Part shown: positions 15,534-23,222 of the stretch, piece by piece
Numbering within the stretch: position 1 is the first letter of the stretch
How the letters are laid out: the number at the start of each line of letters is the position of its first letter
NCBI RefSeq assembly: GCF_011046245.1
Contig: NZ_CP049241.1
Coordinates: 1 to 64,000, forward strand
Direction of reading: 5' to 3'
Length of the DNA: 64,000 nucleotides
Source of the DNA: Allorhizobium pseudoryzae
GTDB lineage: Bacteria > Pseudomonadota > Alphaproteobacteria > Rhizobiales > Rhizobiaceae
Program-made: the position numbers and the translations under genes
Notes under the pieces: model-generated
What the model was told of the DNA's origin: nothing
Databases searched by the model: none
The model's input: only the letters and a program-made list of their open reading frames with translations

Positions 15534-16709
15534 TCACCCCCCATAGCCCACCGCCTGGCGCTTTTCGTCATCGCTCAGGAAATCGGCCCGCCCGATGCGC
15601 TCCCACAGCGCGTCGCGCTCGGCGCTCAAACCCGGCAGGCGGTCGAGATCGGGCTCCAGCCTGAGCGCCTCGCCCGTTGCCTCGCCATACCAGGCCGAAA
15701 GGCTGGCCGCCGTGCGGGTCAGAAGCGGCACCACGGTCAGCCGATAGAAAGCGCGGTTCGCCTCCTGGTAATTGGCATAGGTATTGTCGCCCGGAATGCC
15801 GATCAGCATCGGCGGCACGCCGAGCGCAAGCGCAATGTCGCGCTGGACGGCATGGCGCGCCTCGATGAAATCCATGTCCTTCGGCGACAGCCCCATCGCC
15901 TTCCAATCGAGCCCGCCTTCCAGAAGCAGCGGCCGGCCGGCATTCACCGCGCCGGCATAGCCCTGTTCCAGCTCGGCCCGCAGCCGTTCATACTGGTCGG
16001 GCGTCAGATTGCCCCCCTCTTTCGGCTGGTAGACGAGCGCGCCGGAAGGTCGTGCCGAATTGTCGAGCAGCGCCTTGTTCCAGCGTGCCGCCGTATTGGC
16101 AAGGTCGAGGGCTGCACCGGCCGCAGCCAGCGGCGAAAACCCCGAATGGTCGTCCAGCGGGTGAAACAGTTTGAGGTGCAGCAGGCCGAATTCGTCAGCC
16201 TCCCCCGCCGCGGCCAGCCTGCGATGGGTTTTACCCACCCGGTAGTCATAGGCGAGCGGCCAGCCATCGGCGCCCGCCACCACGCTCACCCGGTCCGGCC
16301 GCAACAGATGCAGTTCGCGCAGGCGCCCGCCGATCGCCAGTCCTTCGAGATACGCATTGCCGGACAACAGCAGATGGCCATACAGCGTCTCGAAGAAATC
16401 CGGCCCGCTCTGGCGCGGGTTGGGGCGTGCCAGCAACGAGAGCAGCGGATGGCCGGCCACCTCGCGCTCGCCCTGATAGGCAAGCCACGGCACCGAGGCG
16501 CTCGCCTCCGCCACCATGCGCAGCGCCCGGTGCGCCACCGGGTTCTGCATGAACCCGGATCGGGAAAGCGCAAAATAGGAACGCCCGCTCCATTGAGCGC
16601 CACCCTCGCCGGCGATCACGGAAAAGGCAGCGGCCACACCGCCCGCTTTGTGCTCCGGCGGCGCTGCGGCCGCCTTGCGGCCAAACGGCCAGCGAAATCC
16701 CGTCACCAT
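15534..16709 (-). CDS. HK97-family phage portal protein (GTA g3)
   Basis: 391 residues from MVTGFRWPFGRKAAAAPPEH. Portal signatures: ALRMVAEASASVPWLAYQGE, LLARPNPRQSGPDFFETLYGHLLLSGNAYLE, RWNKALLDNSARPSGALVY and GVPPMLIGIPGDNTYANYQEANRAFYRLTVVPLL. It forms the DNA entry/exit ring of the head. Its start overlaps the end of the endolysin gene by seven bases, so the two are co-transcribed. Confidence 0.95.
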   Translation of the reverse strand: MVTGFRWPFGRKAAAAPPEHKAGGVAAAFSVIAGEGGAQWSGRSYFALSRSGFMQNPVAHRALRMVAEASASVPWLAYQGEREVAGHPLLSLLARPNPRQSGPDFFETLYGHLLLSGNAYLEGLAIGGRLRELHLLRPDRVSVVAGADGWPLAYDYRVGKTHRRLAAAGEADEFGLLHLKLFHPLDDHSGFSPLAAAGAALDLANTAARWNKALLDNSARPSGALVYQPKEGGNLTPDQYERLRAELEQGYAGAVNAGRPLLLEGGLDWKAMGLSPKDMDFIEARHAVQRDIALALGVPPMLIGIPGDNTYANYQEANRAFYRLTVVPLLTRTAASLSAWYGEATGEALRLEPDLDRLPGLSAERDALWERIGRADFLSDDEKRQAVGYGG

Positions 16710-17425
16710 GCGCCGTCTCCCGTCTCAATGTCCGGCCTCACCCGGGGCAAGCGTGCCGGAAGGCCTGCCGGAAAGGCCTCCGAAAGCGCCAGCACATAGA
16801 GCCTGGCGATCCTGGCAATCTCGACCGCCCGGTCCATCCCGTTGATGATCCGGCGCGCTTCCACCCAGTCGGCGCGGCTGCCGCAAAAATAGTCGTCGAG
16901 GCGTTTTCCGGTGAACCGTCCGGTCCGCATGCCGTCGATCAGGATCGTCACGGCCCGCTCCGGCTCCATCGCCGCCTCAGGATGATCCTCGATGCCGTAG
17001 GCGCGGTAATTGGCGCGCCCGGTGATCTGCACCAGGCCCCGGCCGCGGAAGCGAAAACCGTCGCCGCTTGCCACATCGCCATTGCCCATGCGGTTGGCAT
17101 AGGCGCGGTTGGCAATCGCCTCCGGCTGCCTCGCGCAATCCTCCGCATCCTCGAGGGTAAAGCGCTGCGGAAAGGTGCGGCGAAGCCCGGCGGCGGTGTA
17201 GTTCAGGTTCTCCTCCACCGGCTGCAGGCGCCCGCCCGTCTCGTGAAAGGCCGTCGCCAGCACGTAAGCCAGCTGCCGCCGGTCGCCGTTCGGCACCATG
17301 CGCTCGAAGCCCGCCAGGATCGCCGCATGCCCCGCCACCGCGCCGGGCGGAATCACCCCCGCATAGAGGCTCTTGCGCAGGCCGGCAAAAAAGCGGCTGT
17401 GCGGCCCCGTCTTCGTTCCCGTCAT
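16703..17425 (-). CDS. GH19 chitinase-like endolysin
   Basis: 240 residues matching phage GH19 lysozyme/chitinase-type endolysins: VLATAFHETGGRLQPVEENLNY (catalytic Glu), AAGLRRTFPQRF, IANRAYANRMGNGDVASGDG and FRFRGRGLVQITGRANYRAYG. There is no signal peptide, so it would need a holin or host lysis. Position between terminase and portal, with its 3' end overlapping the portal start, is not the standard RcGTA layout. Confidence 0.88.
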   Translation of the reverse strand: MTGTKTGPHSRFFAGLRKSLYAGVIPPGAVAGHAAILAGFERMVPNGDRRQLAYVLATAFHETGGRLQPVEENLNYTAAGLRRTFPQRFTLEDAEDCARQPEAIANRAYANRMGNGDVASGDGFRFRGRGLVQITGRANYRAYGIEDHPEAAMEPERAVTILIDGMRTGRFTGKRLDDYFCGSRADWVEARRIINGMDRAVEIARIARLYVLALSEAFPAGLPARLPRVRPDIETGDGAW

Positions 17426-17654
17426 GTCGGCACCATCCTTCCGTCACCTTCCCGCGTTGCGTGCACAGGGGCACCCACGGGCGTCCAGGCCCCGCTGCGC
17501 GCCCGTGGCCGTTAACCTATGCAAATGTTTCAATCGATTTGAAAAATACTAATCGGTTTAGCTGTTTAGCGGTCTCTTTACATTTCGCTAACGCTATGGA
17601 ACCAACCGCATCAGACAGCCGTTCTAGCGCCCGGCATTCCACCATAAGGAGATC

Positions 17655-17795
17655 ATGACGATGCAGCAGGAAGCCCCCGTGTCCCAGACCGCAACCGCTC
17701 CCAAGCAGCAGATCCCGGCCCATCTGGTCGAGCGTCTGGAATCCGAATGGAAGCAGATGCGCGACAGCGCCCCCACCCCGGCCAAGGCCCGCTGA
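17655..17795 (+). CDS. Small hypothetical protein (46 aa)
   Basis: A 46-codon ORF, MTMQQEAPVSQTATAPKQ and so on, ending TPAKAR, preceded by AAGGAG three bases from the first ATG and nine from the second. It has an amphipathic segment IPAHLVERLESEWKQMRDSA. Codons favour G/C at the third position, consistent with coding. It is the only plus-strand candidate in the gap between endolysin and terminase. Family not recognised; could be a cytoplasmic small protein or part of a GTA regulatory unit. Confidence 0.5.
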   Translation: MTMQQEAPVSQTATAPKQQIPAHLVERLESEWKQMRDSAPTPAKAR

Positions 17796-17802
17796 GCCGC
17801 CG

Positions 17803-18090
17803 TCCCTTCTCCCCCTGGGGAGAAGGTGCCCGAAGGGCGGATGAGGGCCGGCTTCGATAATCGTTTGCCGTACCCGCACGTCACCCCCCTCTGCCCTGCC
17901 GGGCATCTCCCCCACACGGGGGGAGATCGGCAGACCGGCACCCACCCTGCCACAGCGCCGTTAAAGCCTTGGGAAGGTCGAACACGTTTCGATCGCTCAA
18001 GAGAGCCCCTCTCAATAAGGCAAGGCCAGCGCCCCATCCAATCTCCCCCCGTGTGGGGGAGATGTCCGGCAGGACAGAGGGGGGTAACCC
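17803..18090. repeat. RIME-like elements: one direct unit and an inverted pair
   Basis: A RIME1-like unit CCTTCTCCCCCTGGGGAGAA ending in GGGCGGATGAGGG (17803-17847). An inverted pair of a second type follows: CTGCCCTGCCGGGCATCTCC (17890-17909 within 17884-17931) and its complement around 18040-18090, which together could fold into a large stem enclosing about 110 bases. No gene is seen between 17796 and 18116. Confidence 0.75.
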
Positions 18091-18116
18091 CACGGCAAGA
18101 CTGTCCTGCTGCCCCC

Positions 18117-19985
18117 TCACAACCCCCGCACCCGCGGCTCGCCATGCCCCTCCAGAAGCAGCGCCGTCAGCGCCCAGACCAGCGCATCCAGCCGGTCCGG
18201 CGAGCGGCCGGAGGAGAGCCCGTCGGGGCCGAAATCGCACATCTGGTCCTCGAGCGCCGCAAAGCGCCCGGCATGCGCCACGCGGCCCTGCTCGTAGAGC
18301 GCCGCCACCGGTTCGGCGCGCAGGAATTTTCCGCGCGTCGCACGCACCGTGGTGATCGGCAGCGTCTCGTCGATGCCTTTCAGCACCGCCGCCACCATCT
18401 CGCCGCCCTGGTTCACCTCGGCCACCACGCGGTCGGCGGCAAACCGACGATAGGTTTTGACCACCTCGCCCGCCCAGCCCGCCGGGCTTTTCCCCTCGAC
18501 CGAACAATCCGCCAGCACCACGGCGCGGCCGGAGGCTTCCAGCCCCGCCACCACGATGCCGCAGCAGGAGGCTTCCCCCTGCCCCGCAGGCGGATCGACC
18601 GCCACGACAATTCTCCGCAGAACGCCGGCAAAGCGGATGACGATCGCCTCCAGCTCGGCGCGTTTCCACAGGCCGTCGGCGCGGTCCTCGATCAGTTCTC
18701 CGTCCAGTTCCTGACGCCCCAGCCGGGTCCCGCCATATCTCTGTTCCAGCGCCGCAATAAAACCCGGCGCCATGTTCTTGGCATTGCTGCGGGTCGCCAT
18801 GCGCACCAGCGCCGTTCCCGGATCGGCAATCAGCCGTTTGAGAAGCGGCACCGGGCGCGGCGTCGTCGTCACCAGCTGGCGCGGATCTTCGCCCAGCCGC
18901 AAACCGAACTGCAGCATGTCAAACGTTTCCTCGGCATGTTTCCATTTGGCCAGTTCATCGCACCAGGCATAATGAAATTGCGGCCCGCGCAGGCTTTCCG
19001 GATCTTCGGAGGAAAAGATCTGCGCCACCGCGCCGCTTCGCCAGACGAGCCTGCGACGGGAAATCTCCACCTCCGGCCCCAGACGCCCGCCGATGCGGCA
19101 AAGCCCGGAGACCCCGTCGATCATCACCTCGCGGGCATCGCCCAGCGTCTCGGCCACCAACGCGATGCGCAGCCCCCTGGCGAACGGCGCGTTCGCCAGC
19201 CCCTGCACCCATTCCGCCCCGGCGCGGGTCTTGCCGGAACCGCGGCCGCCCATCAGAAGCCAGGTGCGCCAGTCGCCTTCAGGCGCCTTCTGTTCATCGC
19301 GTCCCGCCACTGTCCAACTGCGACAAAGACCTGGGGCATGCAGAACCACCGGCGCCGGCCAATCGAGAGCATGCCTCTGCAAGGCTGCCCGCATCTCGTC
19401 CGTCAGGGACGCGGTCGGGCGGGCCACCCCGTCTTTCGCTCGGTCCGGCGCCACATCCCCGCCAACAGAAGGCAGCGATCCGGCATCACGCCCCGCGGTT
19501 TGGCCGGTCCTATCGGAGAAGTCCGGCGCCATACCGTGCGCGGCACCCCGTTCCCCTGCCGTCGGCCTCGGTCCGGCTCCCGCCACCGATGCCTGCAGAT
19601 CCTGAAGCAGCACCTTGGGTGCGCTTTTCGCATCGTCGAAATCCTGCCAAAGCGTTCGGATGCTTTTCATTCCGGCGATCACCTCTTGGTCCAGTGCCGC
19701 CACGATGGGCTCAAGCGTATCCGAGCGAAGGCCCGGCCCCAGCCGCACCGCTTCCGCTGTCAAAAGCGCCGCCAGCGAAACATCCGTCCGCGGCATCCCT
19801 GGGTAGACCATTATAACCGGACGCATCGCCCGGCTCCGGTCCCGAACCGTCGCCCACACCGCTGCCGGGTCCATCGCGTGCCACCTGGCCAGCGCGGCCT
19901 CCGCCGCCCGAGCCGCCATCGCCGCCGGCTGCTTGCCAGCGCCGGAAGAGTTCCGTCGCGCGTGCCTCGATAAGCTCTTGGACAT
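18117..19985 (-). CDS. Large terminase / DNA-packaging protein (GTA g2) with N-terminal extension
   Basis: 622 residues if started at ATG 19985. Residues from about 200 on are a complete terminase: Walker A LLMGGRGSGKTRAGAEW, Walker B FHYAWCDELAKW, coupling motif LVTTTPRP, and nuclease acids in IVVAVDPPAG, VVAEVNQGG and RLDALVWALTALL. It packages host DNA into GTA heads. The N-terminal 130 residues (RWHAMDPAAVWATVRDRSRA) and a Pro/Gly-rich linker (about 136-200) are extra compared with usual GTA terminases. The first 275 bases overlap the g1-like frame, so the start is uncertain (ATG 19919 is an alternative). Confidence 0.88.
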   Translation of the reverse strand: MSKSLSRHARRNSSGAGKQPAAMAARAAEAALARWHAMDPAAVWATVRDRSRAMRPVIMVYPGMPRTDVSLAALLTAEAVRLGPGLRSDTLEPIVAALDQEVIAGMKSIRTLWQDFDDAKSAPKVLLQDLQASVAGAGPRPTAGERGAAHGMAPDFSDRTGQTAGRDAGSLPSVGGDVAPDRAKDGVARPTASLTDEMRAALQRHALDWPAPVVLHAPGLCRSWTVAGRDEQKAPEGDWRTWLLMGGRGSGKTRAGAEWVQGLANAPFARGLRIALVAETLGDAREVMIDGVSGLCRIGGRLGPEVEISRRRLVWRSGAVAQIFSSEDPESLRGPQFHYAWCDELAKWKHAEETFDMLQFGLRLGEDPRQLVTTTPRPVPLLKRLIADPGTALVRMATRSNAKNMAPGFIAALEQRYGGTRLGRQELDGELIEDRADGLWKRAELEAIVIRFAGVLRRIVVAVDPPAGQGEASCCGIVVAGLEASGRAVVLADCSVEGKSPAGWAGEVVKTYRRFAADRVVAEVNQGGEMVAAVLKGIDETLPITTVRATRGKFLRAEPVAALYEQGRVAHAGRFAALEDQMCDFGPDGLSSGRSPDRLDALVWALTALLLEGHGEPRVRGL

Positions 19986-20457
19986 GGCGCAGCGCCTCCT
20001 CGAACCCGGTGTCTTCGGCCCGCTTCTCGGCCTCCTCGGCCCGGTCGCGGGCCAGCTGGCGCTGCAGGCTGTCCACCTTTTCCAGCGTACGCACGATCAG
20101 CGACATGGCATCGGTCGCCGCCTTCAGGTCGGCCCGCGCCTGCTTCTGCGCCGCCTCGTCACCGCCCGCCGCCAGTTGTTCCGCGGCGCTGCGCAGGTCA
20201 CGAAAGGCGATGAACTGCGCACGCATCTCGCGCGTCATCTCGTTCAATAAGAGCCGCAGCTCGTCCGCACTCGCCGCCGCATCGGCGCTCTTCAGCTCCA
20301 GCAGCACGGCCTCGGCTTCAGCCCGCACGGGAGGGCCAAGCCCTGCGCAGCCGGGTGGCGCCCAAACCTCGAAGGTCCCGAACAGCGACAGATCCACCGC
20401 GACAAACGGATCTTCGGCCTCGGCCATCCCCGCCCGCACATCCACGTCCACCCCCAT
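19711..20457 (-). CDS. GTA g1-like small packaging protein (probable)
   Basis: 248 residues from ATG 20457 (MGVDVDVRAGMAEAEDPFVA), which follows GGGAGAGGGGC. The credible part is residues 1-175: FGTFEVWAPPGCAGLGPPV, then a long helical region (ELRLLLNEMTREMRAQFIAFRDL; KQARADLKAATDAMSLIVRT) ending FRRWQAAGGDGG. Helix-rich small terminases occupy this slot. The last 70 residues are Gly-rich and overlap the terminase frame, so the true 3' end could be earlier or a fused gene could exist. Function inferred from position. Confidence 0.6.
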   Translation of the reverse strand: MGVDVDVRAGMAEAEDPFVAVDLSLFGTFEVWAPPGCAGLGPPVRAEAEAVLLELKSADAAASADELRLLLNEMTREMRAQFIAFRDLRSAAEQLAAGGDEAAQKQARADLKAATDAMSLIVRTLEKVDSLQRQLARDRAEEAEKRAEDTGFEEALRHVQELIEARATELFRRWQAAGGDGGSGGGGRAGQVARDGPGSGVGDGSGPEPGDASGYNGLPRDAADGCFAGGAFDSGSGAAGAGPSLGYA

Positions 20458-20545
20458 GCCCCTCTCCCGTCCCGAAAGACAAAAACCAATGCGGCCCGCG
20501 CCGAAACCTTCGCCGCAGCCGCCACAATCCTGTTGATGTCCGGAT

Positions 20546-20588
20546 AAAAAAACGGCTCCGGATGAGACCAAATCCCACCCCGGAGCCG
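20546..20588 (-). terminator. Intrinsic terminator upstream of g1
   Basis: Minus strand: stem CGGCTCCGG (20588-20580) with CCGGAGCCG (20561-20553), then a T7 run broken only by the flanking bases (20552-20546). It would stop transcripts arriving from the frameshifted gene, isolating the GTA operon. Confidence 0.75.
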
Positions 20589-20794
20589 CTGACTGGAAGC
20601 CTCGCCACCCTTCGGCCTTGCCGCCGCCGGATGCAATTCTTCGACTATGGCAGAACCCTATCAAACGACCGTCACGCCGTCAAGGATTATTTTCCTAATT
20701 ATTTACTTGATTTACCGAGGACGAAAATTCTTTGAATGGAAAGCGTGACAGGCCAGTTCATGCCGTAATGGCAGAGGTGTTGAGGGATGGGGAG

Positions 20795-21321
20795 TTAGAG
20801 GGAGAACTCTATTCCGGAATCGTCCAGAACCTTTCGGACGTGCTCTTTGCTCAGCGTGTCGAGTGGTTTGTAGAGGAAAAAAGCAAACGCGAAAAATAGC
20901 CGTAAGCAATCCATCCTGATTGCTTCTATCTCTTTGATAGTAACGGTACGGGTTTCAATTTCATCCATATGCGGTCGGCTATAACGGATTATCTCTATTT
21001 CCGGGCTAAAAAACTCTGGGGCAGTAGTTAGTGCCGCGCCGTGAATGCACCAGTTGCGGTCATCAAGCGTCTTATAAGCTTGGTTGGCCATCTGGTTGGC
21101 TTGCTCAACGTCATCTTTGCAGAACTCTAGGCGGTTGCAAGCTTTCGGAAAAATTTGATTTTCGAGCGCGCATTCAACGGAAGTTCGCTGTCAAGCTGAT
21201 AGCCGCCTTTCGTGTAGAAGATAACGCCAATGCATCGATCTATGGCATGTTCAGCCAAGGCCCACGAGATGCTAAATTGACCAATGGCTTTCTCGAAATC
21301 GGAACGATTAATTAGGTCCAT
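20795..21321 (-). pseudogene. Frameshifted hypothetical gene
   Basis: Two adjacent frames form one broken protein. The 5' part (21321-21127) starts MDLINRSDFEKAIGQFSISW after GGAG and ends KIKFFRKLATA at a TAG. The 3' part reads on in another frame as RLEFCKDDVEQANQMANQAY, then KTLDDRNWCIHGAALTTAPE, to a stop at 20795. A one-base shift near 21127-21135 separates them. The joined product would be about 165 residues. Base composition is lower in GC than neighbours, suggesting transfer. Family not recognised; a sequencing error could also explain the shift. Confidence 0.65.
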
Positions 21322-21399
21322 GCCAAACTCCGAAAACAAGATTGACGATAAGAAGGGCCACGACGTGTTGCGCCGGATGCTCAAGTGCCGCCTGACCCG

Positions 21400-21430
21400 A
21401 AAACCCCTCCCAAGCAGAAGCCTGGGAGGG
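21400..21430 (-). terminator. Intrinsic terminator after the Cas2/SinR-like gene
   Basis: Minus strand: CCCTCCCA (21430-21423) and TGGGAGGG (21412-21405), with GTTTT following at 21404-21400. Confidence 0.7.
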
Positions 21431-21455
21431 ACCAGTCTCGCGACAGTTCTGATAG

Positions 21456-21755
21456 TTAAGCAGCCTTACGGCGTTCGTTTGCTTCGAACGTTGTTTTGAA
21501 AGCGACCCCATCGACAAGGAGGCCTCTCCATGCCGCGTCTGCCATCTCGGCCACTATCACAAGATCGTTTGGACTTAGGATACGCAGTATGTAGTCCCGA
21601 AGCGTCGTTGAGTTCGTCGGACCTGCCACGTACCAGACGCTTTCCAATATGCGGGCACGCGCGAACGTTGGCCCCAGCGCCTGCAAATGATCGTCCATCT
21701 GCTTGTGCGTCGGGGTCGACCCGTTCAGATCGTAGCTGAGCATAAAATTAGCCAT
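21456..21755 (-). CDS. Cas2/SinR-like small protein
   Basis: 99 residues: MANFMLSYDLNGSTPTHKQM, then LGPTFARARILESVWYVAGP, TTLRDYILRILSPNDLVIVA and EMADAAWRG. The pattern of an N-terminal beta strand with YDL, a central SxWxV strand and a final NDxLxV strand is that of the ferredoxin-like Cas2/VapD superfamily, often labelled SinR-like. GAGGACG precedes the ATG. There are no cas genes or CRISPR arrays in the window, so it stands alone. Nuclease activity is not implied. Confidence 0.65.
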   Translation of the reverse strand: MANFMLSYDLNGSTPTHKQMDDHLQALGPTFARARILESVWYVAGPTNSTTLRDYILRILSPNDLVIVAEMADAAWRGLLVDGVAFKTTFEANERRKAA

Positions 21756-22221
21756 GCGTATTTCGTCCTCGTGTTTGCCAAGGACGGCTTGACGACTCTG
21801 TCGGGAAGGTTAAGAAGTTTGAGTATCTTCATTCCGGGCCGCACCTTGGCTTGGTTGTTGTGACGGTGCCGATGATCTTTGGTAGGTGAGTCGGCACCAT
21901 CATCAATTAAGCCTAATTTACGGGCTTGAGTCTCGCCTTTGGCGAGTAATCCACCGCTTTCACCGCTTTTTATTAAAATTTTTGCGGTGAAGCCTAGCTC
22001 TTTGCTTAGGCGTGACTGGCTTCATCAATCCGCCGATAGGTCAAACGCTTCTCGCGCGCCTGACGAAGAAGATCTTCGGCGCGTTCTGCACTGCTGATCT
22101 TAAGCGCGCCGCGACGGTTATGGCGCGAATGGTGCGCCACCCGGCACACCCATCCCCTTGAAACAAACCCCCACCCTTGCGAGTCATACCCCCGCCAAAC
22201 CCACAACCGGGGAGACCACCC
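21756..22221. other. Gene-free stretch with hairpins
   Basis: No credible gene. Two inverted repeats occur side by side: TTCACCGC/GCGGTGAA (21959-21991) enclosing an AT-rich loop, and GCCTA/TAGGC (about 21992-22011). The AT-rich loop and lower GC fit with the atypical composition of the preceding two genes. Confidence 0.5.
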
Positions 22222-22614
22222 ATGTCCGATCTCGAAGGCGGCTGCCTCTGTGGCGCCATCCGTTTCCGCGCCAGCAGCAAACCCTATCGCGTCGGCCTTT
22301 GCCATTGCCTCGATTGCCGCAAACATCACGGGGCGCTCTTCCATGCCTCGGCGATCTTTCCAGCAGACGCCGTGACAATCGAGGGCGAGTCCGGCGAATA
22401 CCAGGGGCGTTTCTTCTGCCCGCGCTGCGGGTCACCGGTCTTTGCCCGCTCGGGCGATGAGGTGGAAGTGAATATCGGCTCGCTCGACCAGCCGAATCAG
22501 GTTTTCCCCACCTACGAACTGTGGACCATCCGCCGCGAAGCTTTCCTGCCGGAATTCCCGCAGCTGAAACACTACGCGCGCGACCGACCGTCTGAAGGAC
22601 GTTTCGAGGACTGA
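22222..22614 (+). CDS. GFA family (glutathione-dependent formaldehyde-activating enzyme-like) protein
   Basis: 130 residues from MSDLEGGCLCGAIRFRASSK, preceded by GGGGAG. Zinc ligands are in GGCLCGAIRF, GLCHCLDCRKHHGALF and RFFCPRCGSPVFA, and there is the family end ELWTIRREAFLPEF. GFA-fold proteins bind Zn and in some cases accelerate glutathione-formaldehyde adduct formation. It lies just before an aldehyde oxidoreductase operon, which fits an aldehyde-handling neighbourhood, though its own substrate is unknown. Confidence 0.9.
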   Translation: MSDLEGGCLCGAIRFRASSKPYRVGLCHCLDCRKHHGALFHASAIFPADAVTIEGESGEYQGRFFCPRCGSPVFARSGDEVEVNIGSLDQPNQVFPTYELWTIRREAFLPEFPQLKHYARDRPSEGRFED

Positions 22615-22703
22615 CCGCCGCCCCGCACCGTACGCTGCGGAACAATTCTTCCCCTGGCCGGGTTCTTGGTCCACGCCCCGCCTCCAGCCACAAGGAAGAT
22701 GCC

Positions 22704-23222
22704 ATGCCTCTCGGCCCAGCGCGCACCGCCTCCCCCACCGTGCCCGTGTCGCTCACCATCAACGGCGAACGACACGATCTGTCGCTTGCCCCCTTCGTCA
22801 CCCTGCTCGATCTGTTGCGCGGGCCTCTCGATCTGACCGGCACGAAGAAAGGCTGCGATCACGGCCAGTGCGGCGCCTGCACGGTGCTGATCAATGGCGA
22901 GCGGATCAATTCCTGCCTGAAACTCGCCGTCAGCCTTGATGGCGCCGAGATCACCACCATCGAGGGCCTCGGCACGCCGGAACACCTGCATCCGCTGCAA
23001 AAAGCCTTTGTCGAACACGATGCCTATCAGTGCGGCTATTGCACGCCGGGGCAGATCTGTTCCGCCGCCGGGCTGATGTCGGAAGGCCATGCCCATTCGC
23101 GCGAAGAAATCCGCGAGTTGATGAGCGGCAATCTCTGTCGTTGCGGCGCCTATACCAATATTGCCGATGCAATCGAAGAGGTGATGGCCGGCGCCCACCA
23201 GCAGCGGGAGGCCGCCGAATGA
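22704..23222 (+). CDS. paoA: Aldehyde oxidoreductase [2Fe-2S] subunit, PaoA-like
   Basis: 172 residues. Two [2Fe-2S] sites: GTKKGCDHGQCGACTVLING with a later Cys (RINSCLKLAV), and QCGYCTPGQICSA with SGNLCRCGAYTNI, the standard small subunit of the xanthine oxidase family. It transfers electrons from the molybdenum site to FAD. E. coli PaoA carries a Tat signal; the short N-terminus here (MPLGPARTASPTVPVSLTIN) has none visible, suggesting cytoplasmic location or an unrecognised upstream start. Its stop overlaps paoB by four bases. Confidence 0.92.
   Translation: MPLGPARTASPTVPVSLTINGERHDLSLAPFVTLLDLLRGPLDLTGTKKGCDHGQCGACTVLINGERINSCLKLAVSLDGAEITTIEGLGTPEHLHPLQKAFVEHDAYQCGYCTPGQICSAAGLMSEGHAHSREEIRELMSGNLCRCGAYTNIADAIEEVMAGAHQQREAAE

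Noticed and set aside
22006..22344. 112-codon minus-strand frame over the start of the GFA gene
   Set aside because: Mostly antisense to the GFA gene; the GFA protein with its Cys motifs is the real product.
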